Assembly (NCBI RefSeq): GCF_003688915.1
Contig: NZ_REFU01000001.1
Location: 3,782,001 to 3,846,000, forward strand
Source: Rhodococcus sp. SBT000017
Lineage (GTDB): Bacteria; Actinomycetota; Actinomycetes; Mycobacteriales; Mycobacteriaceae
Length of the DNA stretch: 64,000 nt
Reading direction: 5' to 3'
Below the pieces are notes generated by a model. That model did not search any database, was not told where the DNA came from, and saw only the letters and a list, made by a program, of their open reading frames with translations. The position numbers and the translations under genes were made by a program. Below, one piece after another: positions 1 to 7,989 of this stretch. How positions within the stretch are numbered: the first letter of the stretch is position 1; the number at the start of each line of letters is the position of its first letter.

Positions 1-1
1 C

Positions 2-571
2 ACCAGGCCCATCGTCGTACCGCTGGTCGGAGCCGCACTGTGCGCGCTGGTGATCGTCTACAACCTCTACCTACCTCAGCCCTACACGGTTCCGTTTCTG
101 ACCAAGGTCGCAGGAGTGCTCCCCACCCTGTTCCTCGGACAGATCGCCTACCTCGCATGGGCACGACTCGTCACCTGGCGATGGGTCGTCGTCGGCGTCA
201 TCGCGCAGATCGAAGTGATTCGACTCGCCATCGAAGTCCACACCTTCTGGATGGATGGCACCTACCTCTGGACCCTGCTGGTCGTCACCGCCACCGTCCT
301 GATCCTCGCCCGATACGACGGACCCATCACCCGCTGGCCCATCGTCCGATGGATCGGCACCCGCAGCTACGCGATCTACCTGATCCACACCCTCGTGCTC
401 TACCGCATCTACGCAACCGTCGAACCGCACCTGGGCCCCAGCGCCGCCGTCCTGGCATTCCTGGCCGGAACCGCCGCACTCGCCGAAATCACGTACCGAT
501 GGATCGAACTGCCCGCCGCACGACACATCAGCGCGCACTACGCACGCCTACGCGCCCGATCCGCCGCCTGA
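2..571 (+). CDS. Acyltransferase-3 (OafA-like) membrane protein, C-terminal part
   Basis: The reading frame is open from the left edge, so the gene starts outside the window. About 189 residues remain. They are mostly hydrophobic helices separated by short charged loops, including a segment with RSYAIYLIHTLVLYRIY and a final helix ending in RWIELPAARH. A Y-x-[IL]-YL-IH stretch followed by a late helix and a W-[IL]-E-x-P-x-R tail is typical of the last part of acyltransferase-3 proteins, which O-acylate sugars or lipids at the membrane. The catalytic N-terminal His is outside the window, so the substrate cannot be guessed. It ends facing the next gene convergently. Confidence 0.75.
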   Translation, partial: TRPIVVPLVGAALCALVIVYNLYLPQPYTVPFLTKVAGVLPTLFLGQIAYLAWARLVTWRWVVVGVIAQIEVIRLAIEVHTFWMDGTYLWTLLVVTATVLILARYDGPITRWPIVRWIGTRSYAIYLIHTLVLYRIYATVEPHLGPSAAVLAFLAGTAALAEITYRWIELPAARHISAHYARLRARSAA

Positions 572-585
572 CCGAGGCCCCCTGG

Positions 586-649
586 GTACTCAATGTGACG
601 TTCAGTGGACTTTTGGGCACTCAATGTCACGTTGAGTGGACTTTGGGCG
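586..649. repeat. Two tandem copies of a ~31-bp partly palindromic intergenic repeat
   Basis: Two near-identical stretches, about 586-617 and 618-649, share ACTCAATGT-[GC]-ACGTT-[CG]-AGTGGACTTT followed by GGGC. In the second copy ACTCAA and TTGAGT form a 6-bp inverted repeat around TGTCACG; in the first copy one arm is imperfect. They lie between two convergent genes, so a transcription-termination or small-element role is possible. No T-run follows, and the function is not established. Confidence 0.6.
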
Positions 650-665
650 GCGCGATTCGGTGGGG

Positions 666-1601
666 TCAGAGCTGCTGGAGAACCTCGGATGCGACGAGTT
701 CGAGGTGATCGAGGTCGGTGAGGTCCATGGTCTGCAGGTACACGCGTGTCGCGCCGATGGCTCCGAAGCTGCCGATTCTGTCGACGAGTTCGGCGGGGCT
801 ACCGGCGGCACCGTTCTCGCGTAGCTCCGATACCTCGCGGCCGATGGCGGCGGCGCGTCGTGCAATTTCTTCTTCGGTGCGGCCGCAGCAGAGGACGAGG
901 GCGTTGGAGTAGACGAGCGAGTCGGGGTCGCGATCGGCGGCTGTGCAGGCTGCGCGGACTCGACCGAACTGGGTCTCGGTGTCGGCCAGGGAGGCGAAGG
1001 GGATGTTGAATTCGTCGGCGTACTTCGCGGCGAGTGCTGGGGTGCGCTTCTTGCCTCCGCCGCCGATGACGATGGGCGGGTGGGGTGTCTGCACCGGCTT
1101 GGGGAGCGCAGGGGAGTCGGTGACGGGGTAGTGAGTGCCTGCGTGCGAGAAGGGCTCGCCGACGGGTGTGTTCCACAGTCCGGTGATGATGGCCAGTTGC
1201 TCCTCTAGTCGGTCGAAGCGTTCGCCGAGCGGCGGGAACGGAATGCCGTAGGCCTTGTGCTCGTCCTCGAACCAGCCGGCTCCGAGGCCGAGGTCCACGC
1301 GACCACCGCTCATGGCGTCGACCTGGGCGACGCTGATGGCGAGCGGCCCCGGGTAGCGGAAGGTCGCAGAGGTGACGAGGGTGCCCAGTCGAATGGTCGA
1401 GGTTTCGCGGGCGAGCCCGGCCAGGGTGATCCACGCGTCGGTGGGTCCGGGGCCGCCGTCGCCGCTCATCGCGAGGTAGTGGTCGGACCGGAAGAATGCG
1501 CCGTAGCCGAATTCCTCGGCAGCTTTCGCGACGCGGAGCAGTTCGTCGTACGTGGCGCCCTGTTGCGGTTCGGTGAAGACGCGTAGCTCGATGGAAGTCA
1601 T
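666..1601 (-). CDS. LLM-class F420-dependent oxidoreductase
   Basis: This is a 311-residue luciferase-like monooxygenase-fold protein. It shows an N-terminal ELRVFTEPQ strand, the GG-RVDLGLGAGW signature near residue 105, and a PPIVIGGGGKKRTPALAAKYAD segment near residue 180. That pattern is typical of actinobacterial TIGR-type LLM reductases using cofactor F420. The start was taken at the ATG beginning MTSIELRV (1599-1601) rather than nine codons upstream, because homologues begin there and the upstream codons look non-conserved. The substrate is unknown. The gene is divergent from the rhodanese gene, and the intervening region holds DnaA-box-like repeats. Confidence 0.88.
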   Translation of the reverse strand: MTSIELRVFTEPQQGATYDELLRVAKAAEEFGYGAFFRSDHYLAMSGDGGPGPTDAWITLAGLARETSTIRLGTLVTSATFRYPGPLAISVAQVDAMSGGRVDLGLGAGWFEDEHKAYGIPFPPLGERFDRLEEQLAIITGLWNTPVGEPFSHAGTHYPVTDSPALPKPVQTPHPPIVIGGGGKKRTPALAAKYADEFNIPFASLADTETQFGRVRAACTAADRDPDSLVYSNALVLCCGRTEEEIARRAAAIGREVSELRENGAAGSPAELVDRIGSFGAIGATRVYLQTMDLTDLDHLELVASEVLQQL

Positions 1602-1663
1602 GTTCGTCAGCCTAAACAGAGGATTCACGGGACCGCTGACGGTGGCTGTGTCAAATCACCATC

Positions 1664-1781
1664 GATCCACAGCCCGAGTTGGTATTCGGTACACCGCGAG
1701 ACCGACTCGAAGCTTTGACCTGTGGATAGAAACCGGCACAGGCCCCGATTCTGTGGATCGATCTGTGGATACTGTGGATAA
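1664..1781. promoter_or_regulatory. Cluster of DnaA-box-like TGTGGAT motifs
   Basis: Five TGTGGAT-type 9-mers lie in this intergenic stretch. Four are on the + strand: TGTGGATAG at 1721, TGTGGATCG at 1752, TGTGGATAC at 1764 and TGTGGATAA at 1773. One is inverted, GATCCACA at 1664. The copy at 1773 is an exact reverse complement of the classical DnaA box TTATCCACA; the others differ at one or two positions. There is no dnaA, dnaN or rnpA nearby, so this is not evidently oriC. A DnaA-binding or titration site is an inference. Confidence 0.45.
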
Positions 1782-1878
1782 CTTCTGTGACTGCAGTGAC
1801 GTAGGTCATAGCGAGGCGACGCTTCCGTCGCGAGGACACGGGTGGCAGGCCCGCGCGGACGCGTGACAAGATCGAGGT

Positions 1879-2229
1879 GTGTCTCATCCCGAGCAGTCGC
1901 CTGCCGTCACCGTCGATCGTCTCCCGGTGCCGTTCCCGACGGCGGCCATCCTGCTCGACGTCCGCGAGGACGACGAGTGGCGGGCCGGACACGCACCCGA
2001 CGCCGTTCACATCCCGATGGGCGACATTCCGTCCCGCGCCGGTGAGATCGACAACCAATCCGAGGTGTACGTCGTCTGCAAAGCCGGTGGTCGCTCGGCT
2101 CGCGTCGTCGAATACCTCAATCGCGTGGGCTACGACGCGATCAACGTCGACGGTGGGATGCTCGCCTGGCAGGCCGCTGGTCGACCGATCCAGCGCGACG
2201 ACGACGCCCACGAAGCGAGAATCATTTAG
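1879..2229 (+). CDS. Rhodanese-like domain protein
   Basis: A 116-residue single-domain rhodanese with a GTG start. The CDC25/rhodanese features are present in order: LLDVREDDEWRAGHAPDAVHIP near residues 25-46, then the active-site loop CKAGGRS with Cys67, then the C-terminal DGGMLAWQAAGRP tail. Such single-domain proteins transfer sulfane sulfur or act in cyanide and thiol chemistry; the partner is unknown. Its stop codon directly abuts the ATG of the DUF4328 gene, implying co-transcription. Confidence 0.88.
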   Translation: MSHPEQSPAVTVDRLPVPFPTAAILLDVREDDEWRAGHAPDAVHIPMGDIPSRAGEIDNQSEVYVVCKAGGRSARVVEYLNRVGYDAINVDGGMLAWQAAGRPIQRDDDAHEARII

Positions 2230-3294
2230 ATGTCGGCACCGCAGGGACGCGCTCAGGCGTTCCAGGTCTGTGCCCGCTGCAGCACCCGCTGGGCTGTCGG
2301 CGCACGGCCGGGCACCTGGTGCCCCCGCTGCCACGGCGTGCTGCTCTCGCCGGTGTCGACCAGAGCGCCCGCGCAGGGCACCCGAAACTTCCGATGGGTG
2401 GCCCGCCCGGCGACCTCGTCGAGGAAAGCCGAGCGTCGCAGCCGATCGGCATCCCCGACTCCGACGCCGCGCTACACCTCGACGCCCACCTGGGGGTTGC
2501 GCGACATCCCGCGCGATCCTGAGGCCGATCGCCGCGTCGGTCGCGTCGAGCGGTATGCCGCCAACGCTCAGAACCTGGTCCTCGTCACCGCGATGTTGCT
2601 GGCCCTCGCCGCGTTCGCCGAAGTGTTCCGTTACGGCATCCTGCTGCACAACCGCGTGCGACTGATTTCGCCGATCACCCTGGCCGTGTCCGACGCACTG
2701 GTGTATTTCGCCCAGGTCGGTGCACTCCTCATCGGTCTGGCGGCGCTGATCACGTCGTCCTGCTGGCTGATCGACCAGCGCAGACGTACCTTCGCCGCCG
2801 CCGGCTCCACCGATCCGCGATCGGTGCGCACGATGTTGCTGTTGTCGATGTTGCCGCTGGTCCGCATCGTGATGCCAGGGGTCTACCTCACCGAGGTGGT
2901 CCGTCTCCGCGGCGGTGCCGATGCCGACGTGCACCGCGAGCTGACGCTGGTTCGTATCTGGTGGGCCGTCTGGGCAGCGAGCAATGCGCTGGTCGTCGTC
3001 CAACTGCTGTGGAACCTGCGCGATTCCCTCCAGGCCCGCGCCGACGGAGTTCTGCTGTCTGCTTTCGTGGCACTGGTGGCGACGGTCTCGGCCGTGCTGA
3101 CCCTGGCCGTGATGCGCCGACTCGAAGGTCGCACGCTGCGCGGCTCCGCCCTGTCGCGACCGACCCGCTGGGTGATCGCCTCCGGCACCGAACAGAAGCC
3201 GAAGCAGCAGCCCGGAACCGAGAAGGCCGGAACCGAGAAGGCCGAGACGGACCGGCCGGAAGAGAAGCAGCCCGAGGCGGTGACGGCGTCGTGA
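2230..3294 (+). CDS. DUF4328 membrane protein with N-terminal zinc ribbon
   Basis: A 354-residue protein. Near the N terminus CARC (residues 14-17) and CPRC (31-34) form a four-cysteine zinc-ribbon-like motif. A low-complexity Arg/Ser/Thr/Pro linker follows, then a membrane domain with about five or six hydrophobic segments between residues 115 and 295. The tail is charged, Lys/Glu-rich and repetitive (GTEKAGTEKAE). This layout matches actinobacterial DUF4328 proteins and the position corresponds to Rv3843c next to glpQ1 in M. tuberculosis. The molecular function is unknown. The gene overlaps the following phosphodiesterase by 4 nt (GTGA). Confidence 0.8.
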   Translation: MSAPQGRAQAFQVCARCSTRWAVGARPGTWCPRCHGVLLSPVSTRAPAQGTRNFRWVARPATSSRKAERRSRSASPTPTPRYTSTPTWGLRDIPRDPEADRRVGRVERYAANAQNLVLVTAMLLALAAFAEVFRYGILLHNRVRLISPITLAVSDALVYFAQVGALLIGLAALITSSCWLIDQRRRTFAAAGSTDPRSVRTMLLLSMLPLVRIVMPGVYLTEVVRLRGGADADVHRELTLVRIWWAVWAASNALVVVQLLWNLRDSLQARADGVLLSAFVALVATVSAVLTLAVMRRLEGRTLRGSALSRPTRWVIASGTEQKPKQQPGTEKAGTEKAETDRPEEKQPEAVTAS

Positions 3295-4064
3295 GTCCCG
3301 ATCGGCGTGGGCCACTGGTAGTCGCGCATCGAGGTGCGTCCGCGGCCAAGAAGGAACACACTCTCGCCGCCTACGACCTCGCACTTCGGGAGGGAGCGGA
3401 TGGCGTCGAATGCGACGTGCGGCTCACCAAGGACGGGCACATCGTGTGCGTGCACGATCGCCGCGTCGATCGAACCTCGAACGGCACCGGCATCGTCAGC
3501 GAGATGGACTTCGCCGATCTCGCGCGACTGAACTACGGCGACGCCGACGAACCCGCCGAACTCCTGACGCTGCACGACCTCATCTCGCTCGTCCTGGACT
3601 GGACCAGCAAGCCGGTCAAACTCTTCATCGAAACCAAGCACCCCGTGCGGTACGGCTCGCTGATCGAGAGCAAGGTTCTCGCCGAGCTGCACACGTTCGG
3701 CATCGGTGCGCCCGCGTCGGCCGACCACTCGCGCGCGGTCATCATGTCGTTCGCACCGTCGGCCGTCTGGCGCGTCCGGCGGTCGGCTCCGATGCTTCCG
3801 ACGGTGCTCCTCGGCGACAGCTCGCACTATCTCGGTGGGGGAGCGGCGACGACCGTCGGGGCCACCGCCGTCGGCCCGTCGATACGAGCGCTGCGCGAGC
3901 ATCCGGCCATCATCGACCGCGCAGCAGCGTCCGGCCGGGCCAGCTACGTGTGGACCGTCGACGAGAAAGAGGACGTGGACCTGTGCCGCGAGCTCGGCGT
4001 CGGGTGGATCGCCACCAATCACCCCGGCCGAACGCGCGCCTGGCTCGAATCGAAGAACGTGTAG
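3291..4064 (+). CDS. Glycerophosphodiester phosphodiesterase
   Basis: A 257-residue GDPD-family TIM barrel that hydrolyses glycerophosphodiesters to glycerol-3-phosphate and an alcohol. The GTG start overlaps the upstream stop. Catalytic and metal residues are visible: VAHRGA gives His13/Arg14, VECDV gives Glu40 and Asp42, and CVHD gives His55. The usual ENT triplet after the first motif is EHT here. The later FIETKHP strand and the C-terminal TVDEKEDVDLC-LGVGWIATNHP are typical. No signal peptide is seen, so it is probably cytoplasmic. It is the positional counterpart of M. tuberculosis glpQ1 (Rv3842c). Confidence 0.92.
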   Translation: MSPDRRGPLVVAHRGASAAKKEHTLAAYDLALREGADGVECDVRLTKDGHIVCVHDRRVDRTSNGTGIVSEMDFADLARLNYGDADEPAELLTLHDLISLVLDWTSKPVKLFIETKHPVRYGSLIESKVLAELHTFGIGAPASADHSRAVIMSFAPSAVWRVRRSAPMLPTVLLGDSSHYLGGGAATTVGATAVGPSIRALREHPAIIDRAAASGRASYVWTVDEKEDVDLCRELGVGWIATNHPGRTRAWLESKNV

Positions 4065-4074
4065 GTTTTCGGGC

Positions 4075-4986
4075 GTGGGTAAGAGCAAAAGAAACAGTGG
4101 ACCGAAGCAGGACAGCAACCGAGCAGCGAAGCTGGCGCAGCGAGAAGCGGAACGCGCGAGCATCGAATCGGCGTCGACCCGCCCGTTCGAAGGCCTTGCT
4201 GCCGAATGCGACATCGTAGCACTGCGTGAGTTCGTCCCGTCGGCAACGGCAACCGCGCCGATCACCGTCGACGGTCGCACGATCACGCTGGCAACGGTGC
4301 TGCCCGGTGCCGTCGCAGCATTGGTGCGCGAAGACGCGGATACCGTCGAAGGATTCGTCGGCCTTCAGGTGCAGAACCAGTCGAAAGACGTTGCAGCAGA
4401 TATCAGTAGCGCGCTCGGATGGGTGTCCACCGCATCCGCGGGCGAGTCGCTCGAAGCCGCGAAGATCACCGACAGCACCCCCGCGTTGACCGATGTGCTC
4501 GACGCGTCCGCGCTGCTCGAGATCACCGTCCATCAGGACTTCAACTGGTGGATTCCTGAAAATGCCACTCCCGCAGCCGATGTGACTGCCACCGTGGAGC
4601 GCGCGAACCAGGCGATCATGCCCTCGGCGCGGATCGAGGCCGACGGCGTCGTCGCAGCCTGGTGGGTGGATGCAGGCGACAAGGCGCATATCCGGTGGGT
4701 TCGTCCCGAGAGCGAGGACGACGTGATGCTCGCCCTCGCGCGTCTGCACGCTGCGGGTGATCTCAACTTGGGTGAGGGCTCGCGCTACGCCGGTTCGTTC
4801 CGCACGCACGGGCTGCTGGTGCCGGTGTTCGATCTCGATCCCGAGATGCACCCCACCGAATGGGCTGCGCCCACAAAGGAATTCGGCGAGAAGCTGGGCG
4901 AGGCTCTGGCTGTCGATGCTCCGCTCACGGCGGCGCAGTTGCGTTCGCGCGACGGCCTACGCGGACGTCAGGTCACTCTGCGCTAG
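4075..4986 (+). CDS. DUF5926 family protein
   Basis: A 303-residue soluble protein, starting at GTG 4075, ten bases after the phosphodiesterase stop. The N terminus is basic and Lys/Arg/Gln-rich (GKSKRNSGPKQ), followed by a conserved FVPSATATAP stretch and a long acidic alpha/beta domain. It resembles the uniformly actinobacterial DUF5926 family, often annotated as a 'preprotein translocase SecA-like' or hypothetical protein, whose function is not known. Longer upstream starts would read through the GDPD gene and are not credible. Confidence 0.75.
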   Translation: MGKSKRNSGPKQDSNRAAKLAQREAERASIESASTRPFEGLAAECDIVALREFVPSATATAPITVDGRTITLATVLPGAVAALVREDADTVEGFVGLQVQNQSKDVAADISSALGWVSTASAGESLEAAKITDSTPALTDVLDASALLEITVHQDFNWWIPENATPAADVTATVERANQAIMPSARIEADGVVAAWWVDAGDKAHIRWVRPESEDDVMLALARLHAAGDLNLGEGSRYAGSFRTHGLLVPVFDLDPEMHPTEWAAPTKEFGEKLGEALAVDAPLTAAQLRSRDGLRGRQVTLR

Positions 4987-4996
4987 AACGCGAGCC

Positions 4997-5038
4997 GGGT
5001 GGCCGCCGAACAAGGACTGCTTGTTCGGGCGGCCACCC
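4997..5038. terminator. Bidirectional hairpin terminator
   Basis: GGGTGGCCGCC-GAACAA pairs with TTGTTC-G-GGCGGCCACCC around a 7-base loop, with one bulged base. It sits between the convergent DUF5926 and ferritin genes, so it can serve both strands. Confidence 0.75.
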
Positions 5039-5087
5039 GTATGAGCGCGAGGGTTCGCGCGTTACTCGTGTTGCGTTGCGGTGTCGA

Positions 5088-5642
5088 TCAGAGCGATCCG
5101 CCGGCGACGGTGGGTGCGCCCGAGTCGGCGGTCACGCTGGTGTTCATCTCGCGGGCGACGAACTGCTCGAGATCGAACAGGTTGTGGCCCGCGCGATCGG
5201 CGATGTTGAGCAGCGTCTTCATGCTGGCAACTTCCTCGACCTGCTCCTTGAGGAACCACTGCATGAACTGCTCGCCGAGGTAGTCGCCCTCTTCGCGTGC
5301 GGTGCTCGCCAGCGCGATGATCTGCTCGGTGACGGTCTCCTCCTGCGCCAGCGCCAGGGCGATGGCCTCACGCGGATCGGTGAAGACGGACTTCGACGCG
5401 TCGACGCCGGTCAACTCGACCGTGATGTCGCGATCGAGGAAGTACTGCACGATCATCATTGCGTGGTTGCGCTCTTCGACGGACTGCGCGTAGAAGTGCT
5501 TCGCCAGCTGCGGCAGGTCGACATTCGCGAAGTAGACCGCGGTGGCGATGTACTGCTGCGAGGCGTTGAACTCGTTGCGAATCTGGTCGCGGAGAAGTGC
5601 GTGGAACTTGGTGTGGCTGGTTTCCTTGATATCTGCGCTCAT
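5088..5642 (-). CDS. bfrB: Ferritin (BfrB-type)
   Basis: A 184-residue non-haem ferritin that oxidises and stores iron. The four-helix-bundle ferroxidase residues are intact: Glu24 in IRNEFNASQQY, Glu57/His60 in EERNHAMM, a Glu in ALAQEETVTEQI, and the Gln in GEQFMQWFLKEQVEE. Length and sequence fit the actinobacterial BfrB group (Rv3841 position by synteny). A second ferritin gene lies immediately upstream on the same strand, 112 bp away. I looked for an IdeR activator site in that gap and found only a weak candidate. Confidence 0.93.
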   Translation of the reverse strand: MSADIKETSHTKFHALLRDQIRNEFNASQQYIATAVYFANVDLPQLAKHFYAQSVEERNHAMMIVQYFLDRDITVELTGVDASKSVFTDPREAIALALAQEETVTEQIIALASTAREEGDYLGEQFMQWFLKEQVEEVASMKTLLNIADRAGHNLFDLEQFVAREMNTSVTADSGAPTVAGGSL

Positions 5643-5754
5643 GCACAGGACGATATGCCTGGTCAGAGGGCATTGTCATCCAAGTCCAGCCTTATTGAGG
5701 CGAACGTGGCCTAATACAGTCGATCCTAAATGTCTGCCCTGAGCAGGGCGCAAA

Positions 5755-6315
5755 CTACGCCCTTCCGGCTTCTTTCGGGGCATTGGTGGCGCGGATCACC
5801 GTGGAGCCGATCTCGCGAGCGACGTACTGCTCGATGTCGAACAGGTTGGATCCGGCTCGGCGAACGATGTTGAGCAGACTCTGCATCGCTGCCACCTCCT
5901 CGACCTGCTCGGTGAGGAACCAGTGGGTGAACTGCTCGCCGATGTAGTCGCCCTCGGCCCGGGCAGCGCGCGCCAACGCGGTGATCTGTTCGGTCACCGT
6001 CGACTCCTGAGCCAGCGCCAGTTCCACCGGTTCGATGACCGACTGGAATACCGTCACCACGTCGTCGATGCCCGACGCGTCGACCTCGAGCCGATTGTCG
6101 ATGAGGAAACGGATCATCATCATGGCGTGCCGACGTTCTTCGGCGGACTGAGCGTAGAAACGCGTGGCCAGCTGCGGCAGATCGTTGCGGTCGAACCACA
6201 CCGCGATGGCGACGTACTGCTGCGATGCGGTGAACTCGTGCCGCACCTGGGCGCGCAGAAGATCGTGGAACGACGTACCGGGTGTGGCGGCGGGCGGGGC
6301 AGACGGCGATGTCAT
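5755..6315 (-). CDS. Second ferritin-like protein
   Basis: A protein of about 186 residues clearly homologous to its neighbour throughout, for example SQQYVAIAVWF, EERRHAMMMI, LAQESTVTEQI and GEQFTHWFLTEQVEEVAAM. The ferroxidase Glu, Glu-x-x-His and Gln positions are all conserved, so it is probably active. The N terminus carries an extra Pro/Ala-rich stretch. I chose ATG 6315 (MTSPSAPP); a GTG three codons upstream is possible. Two tandem ferritins suggest a duplication with specialised roles, or hetero-oligomers. Confidence 0.88.
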   Translation of the reverse strand: MTSPSAPPAATPGTSFHDLLRAQVRHEFTASQQYVAIAVWFDRNDLPQLATRFYAQSAEERRHAMMMIRFLIDNRLEVDASGIDDVVTVFQSVIEPVELALAQESTVTEQITALARAARAEGDYIGEQFTHWFLTEQVEEVAAMQSLLNIVRRAGSNLFDIEQYVAREIGSTVIRATNAPKEAGRA

Positions 6316-6345
6316 GGTCCACAACCTACCGTTGTGCTGTGGCCC

Positions 6346-7263
6346 TCAGGGGCCGCCGGTCAGCAGTTCCGGCGGGATCTCGCGGTCCTGCGCAATGGCG
6401 TCGAAGAATGCCGGAGCGCGAGTGTCGTCCCACAACAGCACGTTTCCGACGTCGGAGTCCTGGAATCCGCCGACGGGCACCGTTGTGGTCACCGGACCGC
6501 TGCGCATCGCCCAGGCCAACGCGGCGAGGTTCCAGATGTGATCTCCCTCGTCGACGCTCAACGACGACGCGGTGTCGGACACCAGCGGCCACAACCGCAG
6601 GGGGTTGAGGAAAGTCGAAGCGCTGGTTGCCTTTTCGAGCAGTGCAGACATGAACGCGCGTTGGTTGTTCATGCGGTCGATGTCGGCCAGTGCCGTCGCG
6701 CGGGATCGCACGAATCCGAGCGCCTCGGCTCCGGTGAGATCCTGGCAGCCGGCGGCGATGTTGATGCCCGCCAACGGATCGTCGATCGCATTCTGCACGC
6801 ACACGTTGACTCCACCGACCGCGTCGACGATCCCGGCGAAGCCGCCGAATCCGATCTCGGCGTAATGATCGATGTGCACACCGGTTGCACCCTCGACCGT
6901 CTGTACCAGCAGTGGTGGCCCGCCGAATGCGAAGGCCGCGTTGAGCTTGTCCTGGCCGTTGCCCGGAATCGACACGTACGAGTCGCGCGGCAGGCTGACC
7001 ATCGTGGGCGCACCGCTGCCCTCGGGGATGTGGATCAGGATGATCGTGTCGGTGCGGCTCGGGCCCACCTCGCCGCCGGTCGCGAGCGAGGCTTCCTGCT
7101 CCGGCGTCAGGCCGGCTCGCGAATCCGATCCGACGAGAAGCCAGTTGGTGCCGGGGGTGTCGCCGATGCGCCCGGGATACGAGGTGAGGGCGTCCACGCG
7201 CGTCAACGAGCTGTCGACGTAGTAGACGACGCCGCCGATGCCCAGCACGAGAACGAGCAACAC
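6346..7263 (-). CDS. LytR-CpsA-Psr (LCP) family protein, catalytic part
   Basis: LCP proteins ligate undecaprenyl/decaprenyl-linked polymers (arabinogalactan in mycolata) to peptidoglycan outside the membrane. This frame encodes one transmembrane helix (LLVLVLGIGGVVYYV) and the LCP domain: NWLLVGSDSRAG, RTDTIILIHI, SLPRDSYVSIPG, KLNAAFAFGG and the RMNNQRAFM helix, with the conserved Asp and Arg residues present. The only in-frame start is GTG 7263, which would begin inside the membrane helix and lose the basic KPRKRRRWGRR flank encoded just upstream in the same frame. The true gene therefore very likely begins further upstream (see next entry). It matches the Rv3840 position beside bfrB. Confidence 0.85.
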   Translation of the reverse strand: MLLVLVLGIGGVVYYVDSSLTRVDALTSYPGRIGDTPGTNWLLVGSDSRAGLTPEQEASLATGGEVGPSRTDTIILIHIPEGSGAPTMVSLPRDSYVSIPGNGQDKLNAAFAFGGPPLLVQTVEGATGVHIDHYAEIGFGGFAGIVDAVGGVNVCVQNAIDDPLAGINIAAGCQDLTGAEALGFVRSRATALADIDRMNNQRAFMSALLEKATSASTFLNPLRLWPLVSDTASSLSVDEGDHIWNLAALAWAMRSGPVTTTVPVGGFQDSDVGNVLLWDDTRAPAFFDAIAQDREIPPELLTGGP

Positions 7264-7937
7264 GATCAGGAAACGTCGCCCCCAGCGTCTGCGCTTGCGC
7301 GGCTTCGCGACCTTGGGTGGACGCGAATCACGTTGTGGCCGAGCAGGTTCAGGTCGGCGCAGGGCTCGCTGTGCGGGTGCCGCCGGTTGCCTGCGCTCCT
7401 CGGTGAACGGCTCCGGCTGCTGACGCGGCGCATACCCGGTGCGACCCGGTGGATCGTCCTGGGAACGTGAGTACTGACGCGTCGAACTCGGAGGATTCGA
7501 CTGTGCTGGATACGACTGTGCCGATCGGGGTTCGGGTGCCTGCGACCAGGCCTGCTGAGGGCTGTGGCGCGGGAGTGGTGCCGGCCGAGGTGGCCCTTCC
7601 GGCCTGGGAGTGGGGCGGCCGTCGCGTCGGATGAACTCGGTGCCCTCCGGTGGCGGCTGGCCCGGACGATACCCACGCGGGGGCGGCTGTTGGCCGGGAG
7701 GCGGGCGGTTGGGCCGTGGCGGGGCGGCTGGTGACCGGGTGGCTGCTGACGGGGCCGTGGTGGAACCGGTGGCTGCTGCGGGGGTGGACCTGCGGCGCGA
7801 CCGGGTTGTGGCCGGGGCGCGGGATCGGGACGACCGTGCCGGCCGGGTGGGGTTCGGTCCGGAGGCGGCGTTCGACCGGGAGGCGGCGTGCGCCGGTCCG
7901 GCGCGCCGTGCCGTCCGTAGCGATCGTCGTCGTTCAC
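7264..7937 (-). pseudogene. Out-of-frame N-terminal region of the LCP gene
   Basis: From GTG 7937 one frame reads NDDDRYGRHGAPDRR followed by Pro/Arg/Gln-rich cytoplasmic-tail sequence up to about 7725. From there down to 7264 sensible sequence (for example GYRPGQPPPEGTEFIRRD and QPEPFTEERRQ) is found only in the LCP-domain frame, which has no start codon. The switch falls at a run of four G (7721-7724 on the + strand). Adding one base there would join both parts into one 530-residue protein. A one-base deletion, an assembly error in a GC-rich tract, or slippage could explain it. Confidence 0.65.
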
Positions 7938-7989
7938 GGATCGACTGTAACCGTCGTCGCGGGAACAGCGGTCTTCCTCGACGTCCGAT

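Noticed and set aside
1664..1781. Chromosomal origin of replication
   Set aside because: DnaA-like boxes are present, but there is no dnaA/dnaN/recF/gyrB/rnpA context and no clear AT-rich unwinding element.
1651..3384. 577-codon minus-strand frame opposite the rhodanese and DUF4328 genes
   Set aside because: Low-complexity Arg/Gly sequence, antisense to two well-supported genes.
5696..5714. IdeR box upstream of the first ferritin gene
   Set aside because: TTAGGCCACGTTCGCCTCA on the minus strand agrees at only about 12 of 19 positions with the consensus, too weak to call without a matrix scan.
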